NCBI RefSeq assembly: GCF_040358255.1
Contig: NZ_CP132938.1
Location: 3,968,001 to 4,032,000 of the forward strand
DNA from: Tunturibacter gelidoferens
GTDB taxonomy: Bacteria > Acidobacteriota > Terriglobia > Terriglobales > Acidobacteriaceae
Reading direction: 5' to 3'
DNA: 64,000 nt
Below, piece after piece: positions 1 through 11,253 of the stretch. The notes below the pieces were generated by a model that made no database searches, was not told where the DNA came from, and was given only the letters and a program-made list of their open reading frames with translations. The translations under genes and the position numbers were made by a program. The first letter of the stretch is position 1. Each line of letters starts with the position of its first letter.

Positions 1-158
1 TTGGAGCGCGTGGTCTGCGAATGATTCTGGAAGAGCTGATGCTGGATCTGATGTACTACGTTCCAGGCAACAAGAAGGTCAAGGAGCTTTCCATCACGGC
101 AGAGATGGTGAAGAAACACAGCCTGACGCTGCCGATGCTACTGGAAAAGGCAGGTTAG
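1..158 (+). CDS. clpX: ATP-dependent Clp protease ATPase subunit ClpX, C-terminal end (partial)
   Basis: The reading frame starting at base 3 is open and gives 51 residues ending in a TAG at 156-158. It begins GARGLRMILEELMLDLMY, which matches the sensor-2 arginine region near the end of ClpX, and continues with the usual acidic-basic tail. ClpX is the AAA+ unfoldase that feeds substrates to ClpP in the cytoplasm. The rest lies upstream of the window. Its position directly before lon on the same strand is the common clpP-clpX-lon order, which supports the call. Only the C-terminus is visible, so integrity of the whole gene cannot be judged. Confidence 0.88.
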   Translation, partial: GARGLRMILEELMLDLMYYVPGNKKVKELSITAEMVKKHSLTLPMLLEKAG

Positions 159-226
159 TTAAAAGTACTGGTCTGGTGTACAGATTGTTTGAGAGGAACA
201 GGGATTACTTTGATGTTCAGTGGGTC

Positions 227-249
227 GCAACGACGTCGATTGTCGTTGC
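227..249 (+). other. Perfect 8-bp inverted repeat between clpX and lon
   Basis: GCAACGAC (227-234) and GTCGTTGC (242-249) are exact reverse complements separated by 7 bases. It sits in the 237-bp gap between clpX and lon. There is only a weak T run some bases downstream, so it may be a poor terminator for clpX or an operator for lon. It does not match the CIRCE consensus. Function is inferred only from position. Confidence 0.4.
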
Positions 250-395
250 GATTGCTGTTTTAAAAGCTGAATATGTTTCAATTCCCTGCCGGTTGTATTT
301 GTGGAATACCTTTATGAGGTCCGAGGAATTACAATCACCTGAAGCCGCAACGCCGATGCATCATTTCCGGCGTTTTAACGTCTAATTGGAGAGAG

Positions 396-2822
396 ATGAC
401 AAATCAACCAAAAAAAGCGCTAAGCGGCGATGTTCGCAAGCTTCCGATGATGCCCATTCGTGACATGGTCATCTTTCCTCATATGATGACGCCATTCGTC
501 GTTGGACGTGAGTCTAGCGTTCGGGCTTTGGAAGAGGCTCTCTCGGGTGACCGCAAGATTTTTCTCGCTACACAGCACGATGCTTCCATGGATGAGCCGA
601 ACGCCGACGATATCTACGAAACGGGAACGATTGGCAATATCGTTCAGAGCGTGAAGATGCCGGACGGAAACATTAAAGTGCTGGTTGAAGGCGTGGAGCG
701 GGCACACGCTACCGAGATCAACGACGTCGATGGATTCTTTGTCGCGACCGTGCGCACCGGTCAGACACATCTGGAGATGACGCCACAGGTGGAGCAGCTG
801 ATGCAGCGGGTCCACTCGCTGTTTGAGCAGTATGTGAAGCTGCAGCAGTCGTTGAACTACGAGACGATGGCGGCGAGTGTGCGCGCGGATGAGCCTGCAA
901 AGCTGGCCGATACGATTGCGGCAAACCTGCAGCTCTCGATTGAAGAGAAACAGCAACTGCTTGAGGTCTTCGATCCGGAGAACAGGCTGACCAAGGTTGC
1001 CGATGTACTGGATGTGGCGATTGAGAAACTGAATATGGATCGCACCATTCAGTCGCGTGTGAAGCGGCAGATGGAGAAGGCTCAGAAGGAGTACTACCTC
1101 AACGAGAAGATCAAGGCTATTCAGAAGGAGCTTGGTCGTGGAGAGAAGTCCGAGTTCGATGAGCTGAAGAAGAAGATTGAAGCCGCTGGAATGCCGAAGG
1201 ATGTTCTTGAGAAGTCGCTGCAGGAGCTGAAGAAGCTTGAGGCGATGCCTCCGATGTCGGCTGAATCGACTGTGTCGCGGAACTACCTGGACTGGCTGCT
1301 TGCTGTGCCGTGGAAGAAGCGGTCGAAGGAGATTCGATCGATCGAGCATGCGGAACAGATTTTGAACGAAGATCACTATGGGCTGGAGAAGATCAAGGAG
1401 CGGATTCTGGAGTTCCTTGCGGTTCGGCAGCTGGTGAAGAATCCGAAGGGATCGATTCTCTGCTTTGTTGGGCCTCCGGGTGTCGGTAAGACTTCTCTGG
1501 GGATGTCGATCGCGAAGGCTACGGGCCGTAAGTTCGTGAGGATGTCGCTGGGCGGGGTTCGGGACGAGGCGGAGATTCGTGGGCATCGGCGGACGTACAT
1601 TGGCGCGCTGCCAGGGCAGATCATTCAATCGATGAAGAAGGCCGGGACCAAGAATCCTGTGTTCATGCTGGACGAGATCGACAAGATGGCTTCGGACTTC
1701 CGTGGCGATCCGGCGAGTGCGCTGCTTGAGGTTCTGGATCCGGAGCAGAATACTTCGTTCCAGGATCACTACCTTGATGTCGAGTACGATCTGTCGCAGG
1801 TTCTGTTTGTCGCCACGGCGAACGTTCTGCACACGATTCCCGGGCCGCTGCAGGACCGCATGGAGATCTTGCGGCTGCATGGTTACACCGAGATCGAAAA
1901 GCTGGAGATCGCCAAACAGTACCTGGTGAAGAAGCAGAGAGAGGGCACGGGCCTGACGGAAGAGCAGATCGTCTTCGAGGACGATGCGCTGAGGCAGATC
2001 ATTCGCGGATACACGCGAGAGGCCGGCGTCAGGAATTTGGAGCGCGAGATCGGTAATGTGTGCCGCAAGGTGGCGCGGCGCGTGGTGAAGAACGGCGCGG
2101 AGCACAAGGAGACGATCACCGGGCAGAACATCGGGGATATTCTTGGCGTGGCGAAGTTCCGCGATTCACAGGTGCACGAGAAGAGCGAGGTTGGTCTGGT
2201 GACAGGCCTTGCGTGGACAGAGATGGGCGGAACGATTCTGCAGACCGAAGTGCAGGTGCTCGACGGCAAGGGCAAGATGACGGCGACGGGGCAGCTCGGC
2301 GATGTGATGCAGGAGTCGGCTCAGGCTGCGCTGACTTATATTCGCTCGCGCTCGCATCATCTTGGGTTGGCGAAGGACTTTTATAAGAACGTCGATATTC
2401 ATGTTCACGTGCCGGAGGGAGCGATTCCGAAGGATGGTCCGTCGGCTGGCATTACGTTGGCGACCGGGCTGGCGAGTGCGCTTACGAAGATCAAGGTACG
2501 GCGCGATATTGCCATGACAGGTGAGATCACACTGCGGGGCAAGGTGCTTCCGATCGGCGGTCTGAAGGAGAAGCTGCTGGCGGCGCATCGCGCAGGTATC
2601 TTTGAGGCGATTCTGCCTGAGGAGAACCGCAAGGATATGGCGGATCTGCCGGAGCTGCTGAAGACCAGCATGAAGCTGCACTTTGTCGAGGAGATGGACC
2701 AGGTGCTGAAGCTGGCTCTCGAAGGCAATCTGCCGGAGTTGCAGGAAGAGACCCCGGAGGCGCTAGCGAGCGTAATACCTGCGGCTGGGATCGAAATTCC
2801 GCAACCTGCGGCGCATCAGTAA
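396..2822 (+). CDS. lon: Endopeptidase La (ATP-dependent Lon protease)
   Basis: This 808-residue protein has the full LonA layout. The N-terminal LON substrate-recognition domain covers about residues 15-210, followed by a helical region, the AAA+ module with Walker A GPPGVGKT near residue 358 and Walker B VFMLDEIDKM, and the C-terminal protease domain. The catalytic serine lies in PKDGPSAGITL (about residue 682) and the lysine in GLKEKLLAAHRAG (about 724). Lon degrades misfolded and regulatory proteins in the cytoplasm. Length is normal for LonA. The ATG is preceded by GGAGAGAG. It follows clpX and is closed by a strong terminator, so it is probably the last gene of the transcript. A long open frame on the opposite strand (420-2105) is a codon-bias shadow. 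Confidence 0.97.
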   Translation: MTNQPKKALSGDVRKLPMMPIRDMVIFPHMMTPFVVGRESSVRALEEALSGDRKIFLATQHDASMDEPNADDIYETGTIGNIVQSVKMPDGNIKVLVEGVERAHATEINDVDGFFVATVRTGQTHLEMTPQVEQLMQRVHSLFEQYVKLQQSLNYETMAASVRADEPAKLADTIAANLQLSIEEKQQLLEVFDPENRLTKVADVLDVAIEKLNMDRTIQSRVKRQMEKAQKEYYLNEKIKAIQKELGRGEKSEFDELKKKIEAAGMPKDVLEKSLQELKKLEAMPPMSAESTVSRNYLDWLLAVPWKKRSKEIRSIEHAEQILNEDHYGLEKIKERILEFLAVRQLVKNPKGSILCFVGPPGVGKTSLGMSIAKATGRKFVRMSLGGVRDEAEIRGHRRTYIGALPGQIIQSMKKAGTKNPVFMLDEIDKMASDFRGDPASALLEVLDPEQNTSFQDHYLDVEYDLSQVLFVATANVLHTIPGPLQDRMEILRLHGYTEIEKLEIAKQYLVKKQREGTGLTEEQIVFEDDALRQIIRGYTREAGVRNLEREIGNVCRKVARRVVKNGAEHKETITGQNIGDILGVAKFRDSQVHEKSEVGLVTGLAWTEMGGTILQTEVQVLDGKGKMTATGQLGDVMQESAQAALTYIRSRSHHLGLAKDFYKNVDIHVHVPEGAIPKDGPSAGITLATGLASALTKIKVRRDIAMTGEITLRGKVLPIGGLKEKLLAAHRAGIFEAILPEENRKDMADLPELLKTSMKLHFVEEMDQVLKLALEGNLPELQEETPEALASVIPAAGIEIPQPAAHQ

Positions 2823-2843
2823 AAGACGAGCGTTTGTCAAAGT

Positions 2844-2880
2844 AAAGAGGCCGACCTGCAAACAGGTTCGGCCTCTTTTA
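2844..2880 (+). terminator. Rho-independent terminator of lon
   Basis: AAAGAGGCCGACCTG pairs with CAGGTTCGGCCTCTTT around a CAAA loop, with one imperfect position, and ends in a T run. It starts 21 bases after the lon stop. Because the stem begins with AAA, it may also terminate the small gene arriving from the other strand. Confidence 0.88.
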
Positions 2881-2900
2881 TTCCCAGGATTCGCAGGCGC

Positions 2901-3050
2901 TTAGACCGCTCGTCTGCCGCTGACGAAGTTCATGATGATTGAGATCAAAGCGAAGATCAGCAGGAGATGAATTAGAAAGCTGCTGACATGAAGTACGAAA
3001 AAACCACCCAGCCAAAGCAGCACTAGTACGACGGCAAGAATGAGGAACAT
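2901..3050 (-). CDS. Tiny lmo0937-like membrane protein (49 aa)
   Basis: Reading the minus strand from the ATG at 3050 gives 49 residues starting MFLILAVVLVLLWLGGFFVL and ending SGRRAV. It has two hydrophobic helices (about residues 2-20 and 25-43) with a conserved-looking histidine-containing link and a basic Arg-Arg tail. This is the pattern of the lmo0937 family (DUF5670), short membrane proteins of unknown function often linked to stress. It converges on lon and shares the terminator region. An AGAAGG-like ribosome site lies upstream. The family call rests on memory of the pattern, not on a search. A longer out-of-frame reading of the same stretch looks like a shadow. Confidence 0.68.
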   Translation of the reverse strand: MFLILAVVLVLLWLGGFFVLHVSSFLIHLLLIFALISIIMNFVSGRRAV

Positions 3051-3341
3051 GGGGGACCTTCTTTCTCAGAACAGAATTGCGCGTCATGCGCGAATGTCTA
3101 CAGGTCATAAGAGCTAGAATGCTCTCTATTCGTTGCTCCGGTTAAAGATATTGCTCAAGTAAGAGTGATGGGAGTGGCGTCGGGAGGGATCAGGATCGAC
3201 TGAAATACGGCCACTTCTTCGGTCAAACAAATGACATCTGCGTGACAAATCCTGTGGGGGATCGGCGTAGGTTCGACCTGATCTTGCGGTTTGAATCTAA
3301 TGGTAGTGTGTCGGGGTTTGGTGGTCATTTGGAGGTTTGTG

Positions 3342-5609
3342 ATGGGTCGCACTTTCCGGAAGGTCTTGGGCGCTTGCCTCGGTTTGTTTTTTTGTGTGGG
3401 TTTGGTGTCGTGTGGCGGAAGATCTAAGCCTGCGCCCGAGTCTACGCCAGCGGACTTCTCTCTGGCTTCTACGCCGACGACAATCACCGTCGTTCCGGGT
3501 GGACCGGGTCAGCAGGTGAGCGTGAGTGCGACCGCCGCCAACGGCTTTACAGGGATGGTGACGGTTGCCATTTCGGGGCTGCCCGGCGGCGTATCCGCAC
3601 AGCCATCCACACTCACGTTGACCCCTGGGACAGCGCAGAGCATAACGGTTACGGCGTCGGCGGGAGCCGCTGCTGGAAACGCTACGCTGACCCTCACTGG
3701 AACTTCGGGACCGCTAACGCACAGCGCTACGGTCGCGGCAACGGTCTCTGCACCGCCTCCGGATTTCACATTGACGCTGGCGCCTGCTTCCTTGACGGTT
3801 GTTGGCGGCTCGGCTGGTTTGCCTGTGAGTGTTACCGCTGCGGCGGTTAACTCGTTTACAGGTGGAGTGGCGGTTGCGATCACGGGCCTCCCTGCGGGTG
3901 TGACTGCAAATCCAGCGACTTTGACCCTGACTCCGGGGACTGCGCAAAGCGTGCTGCTTACGGCAGCGCCAACTGCAGCTGCGGCCACTGCGACGGTCAC
4001 GTTCACGGGGACATCTGGCAGCCTTACCCATTCGACGATGCTTGCTTTGACCGTGCAGGCCATTGCGATGACCAACGCACCGGACGTGACGACCTTCCAC
4101 TATGACGTTGCGCGAGACGGACTGAATGCGCAGGAGACGATCCTGACGCAGAGTAATGTGAACTCGACGCAGTTCGGCAAGATTGGCTTCGATGCTGTCG
4201 ACGGCAAGGTGGACGCACAACCACTTTTCCTTGCGAATGTGTTTATCGGAGGGCAGCTGCACAATGTGCTGTATGTGTCGACCGAACACGACAGCGTCTA
4301 CGCGTTCGATGCAGATAGCGGAACGCAGTTATGGAAGACTTCGACCCTTGGAAACGGCGAGACAACGAGTGACGACCACGGCTGCTCGCAGATCACACCG
4401 GAGATCGGCATCACCTCGACTCCGGTGATCGACCGCAAACAAGGGACAAATGGAAGCCTGTTCACCATCGGCATGAGCAAGGATGCGAATGGGGGATACC
4501 ATCAGAGGCTGCATGCGCTGGACCTTACGACGGGCGTGGATACGGGAGCTTCGACGGAGATTGCCGCGACCTATCCGGGAAAAGGAGACAATAGCCAGAA
4601 TGGCAGTGTGGTCTTCGACCCTGCGCAATATGCGGAACGCGCAGCGCTGCTTCTTCTAAGCGGCAACATCTACACGGGCTGGACCTCGCACTGCGACTCG
4701 GGGCCTTATACGGGGTGGGTGATTGGTTACAGCGAATCGACGCTTGCACAGACGCAGGTGTTGAACCTCTCGCCGAACGGCCACGAGGGTTCGATCTGGA
4801 TGAGCGGGGATGGTTTGGCTGCCGACAGCAGCGGGTTCATCTATCTGCTACAGGCGAATGGGACCTTCGATACGACGCTGGACTCGAATGGATTTCCTGC
4901 CTTGGGAGATTACGGCAACGCGATGGTGAAGCTCTCAACCAGTGGGAAGCTGGCCGTAGCAGATTACTTCGAGACCTATAACGGGGTCGCCGAGTCGACT
5001 CAAGATCTGGACCTTGGTTCAGGCGGTGAAATACTCCTGCCCGATCAGATGGACGCCACTGGACACGTGCATCATTTGATTGTTGGCGCAGGCAAAGATA
5101 GGAACATCTATCTCGCGGACAGAGACAATCTAGGCAAGTTCAACCCGGCCAACAATCCAATGGACAGCAACATCTATCAGGAGATTCCTGGAGCTATGGA
5201 GGGCCAGGTCTTTTCCACTCCGGCCTACTTCAATGGGACGGTTTATTACTCATCAGACGGGGACACGCTGAAGGCGTTTCCATTGACGAATGCGGTGCTG
5301 GCCACTAGCCCGTCGAGCACGACGGCTGTAAGGTTTCCGCATCCGGGACCAACGCCTTCCATCTCCGCTAACGGAACACAGAATGGAATCGTGTGGGCGC
5401 TGGAGTCGGGCCTTAGTTCAGCGGGCGTGCTGCATGCGTATGACCCGTCGAACCTCACGCATGAGCTTTACAACAGCGGCCAGGCGGCCAATGGTCGGGA
5501 CAGCTTCGGAAACGGCAATAAATTTATTACACCGATGATCGTCAACGGCAAGGTGTACGTTGGGACGCAGAATGGTGTTGCGGTCTTTGGACTGCTGCCA
5601 ACGCAGTGA
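3342..5609 (+). CDS. Secreted lipoprotein with two Ig-like repeats and a PQQ-like beta-propeller
   Basis: Starting at the ATG behind GGAGG (3331-3335), the protein has 755 residues. A lipoprotein signal ends in LVSC with Cys24 as the lipidation site. Two related repeats of about 95 residues follow (roughly 35-130 and 135-230), each carrying a GFTG/SFTG motif and LTPGTAQS, like the secreted Ig-like modules common in Acidobacteria. From about residue 240 the sequence reads as an outer-membrane-assembly or PQQ-like propeller, with strands such as VLYVSTEHDSVYAFDADSG and LHALDLTTG. It is probably displayed at the cell surface or in the periplasm for binding or assembly. No catalytic residues are evident and the substrate is unknown. 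An upstream in-frame start (3291) lacks a good ribosome site. Confidence 0.78.
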   Translation: MGRTFRKVLGACLGLFFCVGLVSCGGRSKPAPESTPADFSLASTPTTITVVPGGPGQQVSVSATAANGFTGMVTVAISGLPGGVSAQPSTLTLTPGTAQSITVTASAGAAAGNATLTLTGTSGPLTHSATVAATVSAPPPDFTLTLAPASLTVVGGSAGLPVSVTAAAVNSFTGGVAVAITGLPAGVTANPATLTLTPGTAQSVLLTAAPTAAAATATVTFTGTSGSLTHSTMLALTVQAIAMTNAPDVTTFHYDVARDGLNAQETILTQSNVNSTQFGKIGFDAVDGKVDAQPLFLANVFIGGQLHNVLYVSTEHDSVYAFDADSGTQLWKTSTLGNGETTSDDHGCSQITPEIGITSTPVIDRKQGTNGSLFTIGMSKDANGGYHQRLHALDLTTGVDTGASTEIAATYPGKGDNSQNGSVVFDPAQYAERAALLLLSGNIYTGWTSHCDSGPYTGWVIGYSESTLAQTQVLNLSPNGHEGSIWMSGDGLAADSSGFIYLLQANGTFDTTLDSNGFPALGDYGNAMVKLSTSGKLAVADYFETYNGVAESTQDLDLGSGGEILLPDQMDATGHVHHLIVGAGKDRNIYLADRDNLGKFNPANNPMDSNIYQEIPGAMEGQVFSTPAYFNGTVYYSSDGDTLKAFPLTNAVLATSPSSTTAVRFPHPGPTPSISANGTQNGIVWALESGLSSAGVLHAYDPSNLTHELYNSGQAANGRDSFGNGNKFITPMIVNGKVYVGTQNGVAVFGLLPTQ

Positions 5610-5612
5610 CGC

Positions 5613-5894
5613 TTAGACGCTGCCACCGGCGATCGACGGGATGAGCATGATCTCATCGCCGTCCTGGAAGGCGTAGGCTTCTCCGCCCAGGAAGCGGATG
5701 TCTTCGTCGTTGACATAGATGTTGATGAAGCGGCGGAGCTTTCCTTCTTGGTCCTTGATCTGGTTGGAGAGCGCGGGGAAGGTCTGGTCGATATCGGCGA
5801 TGAGGCCGGGAAGGTTGGAAGCCGCAGAGTTGAATTGCTTGCGGCCATCGGTGTGGCGGACGAAGGCAGTCGGAAGAGTGACTTTGATAGACAT
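5613..5894 (-). CDS. CysO/MoaD/ThiS-family sulfur carrier with a GGSV tail
   Basis: This 93-residue protein has the ubiquitin-like beta-grasp pattern of the MoaD/ThiS family. The stretch KLRRFINIYVNDEDIRFLGG and the closing IPSIAGG closely resemble mycobacterial CysO, which carries thiocarboxylate sulfur for cysteine synthesis. Such carriers are activated at a terminal Gly-Gly by an E1-like adenylyltransferase. Here Gly90-Gly91 are followed by Ser-Val, so two residues should have to be removed first, as known for some ThiS-like carriers processed by JAMM metalloproteases. The ATG shares one base with the stop of the threonine-synthase-like gene (TAATG), so the two are translationally coupled. 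The physiological acceptor of its sulfur is unknown. Confidence 0.82.
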   Translation of the reverse strand: MSIKVTLPTAFVRHTDGRKQFNSAASNLPGLIADIDQTFPALSNQIKDQEGKLRRFINIYVNDEDIRFLGGEAYAFQDGDEIMLIPSIAGGSV

Positions 5895-7180
5895 TAGAGG
5901 GCTCCTGCGGTGGCCAGTTCTGGCTCTGTGATTCCGTCGAGTTCGCGGAGGTAAGCGTCGAAGTCTGCGAGGCGCGGTCGTACGGCGCGGGCGTTAAGAT
6001 GCGAGTAGCTGTGGGCGAGGGCGTCGGTGGTTTTGAGGCCGTTGCCGGTGATGCAGGTCACAGTGATCTCGCCGGGGGAGATGCGACCGTCGGCATAGAG
6101 GCGCGCAGTGACTGCGGTGGTGACGCCGCCGGCGGTTTCGGTGAAGATGCCTTCGGTTTCGGCGAGTTCCTGAATGCCGGAGACGATCTCTACGTCGGAG
6201 ACATCCTCTGCCCAGCCGCCGGTGCTGCGGATCATCTTCGCGGCGGCGGGGCCGTCGGCTGGATTGCCGATGGCGAGAGAGCGGGCGATGGTGTTGGGGC
6301 GCTGCGGTTCGATGTAGTCAGTTCCCTCTTTGACCGCGACGGAGATGGGTGAACAGCCTGAGGCCTGCGCTCCGAAGAAGCGGACGGGTTTCTCGTCGAC
6401 GAGTCCGAGATAGATGAGTTCGTTGAAGGCCTTGCGAATTTTTCGGATGAGCGAGCCGCCGGCCATAGGGACGACGACGTTGTCGGGGAGACGCCAGCCC
6501 AGTTGTTCGGCAATCTCATATCCTACGGTCTTCGAACCTTCCGCGTAGTAGGGGCGGAGGTTTACGTTGACCAGGCCCCATGTGTATTCGTCGGCGATCT
6601 GAGTGCAGAGTCGGTTGACGTGGTCGTAGTTGCCGTCGATGCGGATGAGGCGCGCACCGTAGACCAGGGTGTTGAGAATCTTGGCGGGTTCGAGGTCGGC
6701 GGGGACGAGGATGGTGGCCTTGAGGCCGAGACGGGCGGCCTGCGCGGCGACGGAGTTAGCGAGGTTGCCGGTCGAGGAACAGCCGACGATCTCGAAGCCG
6801 AACTTCTGCGCATTGGCGAGCGCGACAGAGACGACACGATCTTTGAAGCTAAGAGTCGGGAAGCAGACGGCGTCGTTCTTGATGTAGAGATTGGAAGCGC
6901 CGATGCGCTTGCCGAGATTCTTTGCGCGAACGAGCGGGGTGAAGCCTACCGGGAGATCGGGCTCGAAGCCTTCGGGGATGGGGAGGAGAGCGGCGTAACG
7001 CCAGATGTTGGCCGGGCCGGCTGCGATATTTTCCCTGGTGAAGATGCCTCGAACGGCCTCGAGGTCATAGGCGATTTCAAGGGGGGCGAGGCAGTCTGGG
7101 CAGGCGGAAAGGGGTTGGTTGCCAAACCTCTTGCCGCACTCGTTGCACTTCAGTTCGTATCGGCTACAGGAATAGTTCAT
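5894..7180 (-). CDS. thrC: Threonine synthase (PLP-dependent), coupled to a CysO-like carrier
   Basis: From the ATG at 7180 the protein has 428 residues. It opens with a zinc-ribbon-like CNECG...CPDC segment, then the PLP fold II core with the Schiff-base lysine in LSFKDRVVSV, the CSSTGN loop and VPMAGGS phosphate-binding glycines. Threonine synthase converts O-phosphohomoserine to threonine. The start was chosen because GGAAAGAG lies just upstream and the zinc-ribbon begins there. An extra 43 residues are possible from an upstream start but look unrelated. It overlaps the sulfur carrier by one base and metH is 1.3 kb away. This raises the possibility, as inference only, that it or a paralogue uses carrier-bound sulfur. 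Confidence 0.88.
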   Translation of the reverse strand: MNYSCSRYELKCNECGKRFGNQPLSACPDCLAPLEIAYDLEAVRGIFTRENIAAGPANIWRYAALLPIPEGFEPDLPVGFTPLVRAKNLGKRIGASNLYIKNDAVCFPTLSFKDRVVSVALANAQKFGFEIVGCSSTGNLANSVAAQAARLGLKATILVPADLEPAKILNTLVYGARLIRIDGNYDHVNRLCTQIADEYTWGLVNVNLRPYYAEGSKTVGYEIAEQLGWRLPDNVVVPMAGGSLIRKIRKAFNELIYLGLVDEKPVRFFGAQASGCSPISVAVKEGTDYIEPQRPNTIARSLAIGNPADGPAAAKMIRSTGGWAEDVSDVEIVSGIQELAETEGIFTETAGGVTTAVTARLYADGRISPGEITVTCITGNGLKTTDALAHSYSHLNARAVRPRLADFDAYLRELDGITEPELATAGAL

Positions 7181-7589
7181 CGTGCTCTTTCCGAGGGGAA
7201 AGGTTGAACTTTTTGCGCTTACTCTCTTTTTTGGGGGTCGCCGGATAGGCTGGGAAGGTGAAATGCGGGTGCAAGCCTGGAATTTTGGCCTGCGTGCTCC
7301 GAATCTCATGTTCCCTGTAGCAGCCTAAAAGGCCCCCAGGAGAGAGTTGACACCGGTACGCCTTTGTTCTGTCCGGTTGTCGTGGCGTCAAAGGGCTCGT
7401 CCCTCAACCACTCTGCATGAAATTCAAATCTGCCGAAGCAGACTGGAATGTATTGTTTGTACCACAGGCCGGGCAGGGCCGCAACTTGTGGAGATATTTT
7501 TGACGCGGAAGTTGTATCGACGGAATGCGGGTGGGTGGGTGTACTGGGCAGGTGGTAAGCGCGCAAATCTGGTTGAGGAGAGGTCGCCG

Positions 7590-7892
7590 ATGAAGAGAGA
7601 GATCGAGTTTGTTGGGAGTTTTGCGATGAGCGTGTTGTTGCTGGCGGGTTCGTTCGCGGTAGCGCAGAGTGCTACGACGGTGAAGGCGAAGAAGCCCGGT
7701 GCGGCGACGACTACTACTGCGGCGGCGACCAGTGCCACGGCTCAGAGCGCGGCACCGGCTGCGAATGCCCAGGCGACTCCCGCTGCTAGTGGCCAGACGA
7801 GCGGTGTCGCGGCGACGACTGCGACGACAACCACCAAACCAAAGACCATGGTCAGCGCAGATAAGCGGACGATTCCGATTCCCCAGATTTAG
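7590..7892 (+). CDS. Small secreted Ala/Thr-rich protein of unknown function
   Basis: From the ATG behind GAGGAGAGG, the product has 100 residues. A signal peptide covers about residues 1-25 (FAMSVLLLAGSFAVAQS), and the rest is low-complexity alanine, threonine and serine with a basic end. No domain is recognisable. It overlaps the convergent receiver-like gene by 4 bases. It could be a wall-associated or disordered secreted protein. The bias of the tail is typical of secreted proteins in this group, but a spurious reading cannot be fully ruled out. Confidence 0.5.
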   Translation: MKREIEFVGSFAMSVLLLAGSFAVAQSATTVKAKKPGAATTTTAAATSATAQSAAPAANAQATPAASGQTSGVAATTATTTTKPKTMVSADKRTIPIPQI

Positions 7893-8281
7893 TTTGAAGT
7901 GGTATCAGACGGCAGCGGGACGATTTCGTTGACTCCCTTTGCGAAGGCGGCGGGGTCAAACTCGGTGCGAACGATCTCGTCCGGGCAGTCGGTGAGAATC
8001 GCAACGCGCCAGTTGCAGACAAAGGCAACGAGCTGTTGATGCTGGGCAGTTTTGATCTCAGAGCACATGTGTTCGGCGTGAGGAATCCCTTCCTCGCCTT
8101 CCACGTCTATCAGGACGAGATCATAGTGGCGCGACCAAAACATGGACAGGCCTTCGGTATGGTCGAGGGTGGAATCAACATGAAACCCCGAGAGGCGGAG
8201 AACCTGGTCGCGGAGAGGCCGGATGGTTTCGCGGGTGCAGATGTGAAGGACGGACCGAACGCTGCTGATGGGGTTTTCCAT
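7889..8281 (-). CDS. Stand-alone response-regulator-like receiver protein
   Basis: The protein has 130 residues from the ATG at 8281 (a GTG at 8299 would add six). The pattern VLHICTRETIRPLRDQVLRLSGF followed by YDLVLIDVEGEEG resembles a CheY-like receiver, with the aspartate of LIDVE in the phospho-acceptor place. The later lysine position is not clear and the C-terminal part (FDPAAFAKGVNEIV) diverges. It lacks an output domain. No histidine kinase is adjacent. It may be a degenerate or atypical receiver in Acidobacteria. Its end overlaps the small secreted gene on the other strand by 4 bases. Confidence 0.6.
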   Translation of the reverse strand: MENPISSVRSVLHICTRETIRPLRDQVLRLSGFHVDSTLDHTEGLSMFWSRHYDLVLIDVEGEEGIPHAEHMCSEIKTAQHQQLVAFVCNWRVAILTDCPDEIVRTEFDPAAFAKGVNEIVPLPSDTTSN

Positions 8282-8529
8282 TGGTTCTTTAGCTTTCACG
8301 AGACCGTACGCCCAGTTTTCGAATCCACGAAGTAACGGCGAGGAAAGGGACTTGCCCTACCGACCGCCTTTGAAAGGGTCAACATTTATTTTACCGGAGG
8401 TTGGCTGATTCCAACGATAAATGGCAAGCGTTGTGTTGCCCATAAACGGAAACAGGGCCGGTGGGGGTGGTCTCACTGACGAGTGGAGAACGAACGCGTT
8501 ACGCAGCTCCTTCGATCTCGATAGGTCCC

Positions 8530-11249
<2,720 letters not shown>

Positions 11250-11253
<4 letters not shown>

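Noticed and set aside
176..385. 69-residue open frame before lon
   Set aside because: No ribosome site, no domain, and it crosses the inverted repeat and lon leader.
420..2105. 561-residue open frame opposite lon
   Set aside because: It lies wholly antisense to a clear gene, and its composition (Leu, Arg, His-rich) is typical of the complement of a GC-rich coding strand.
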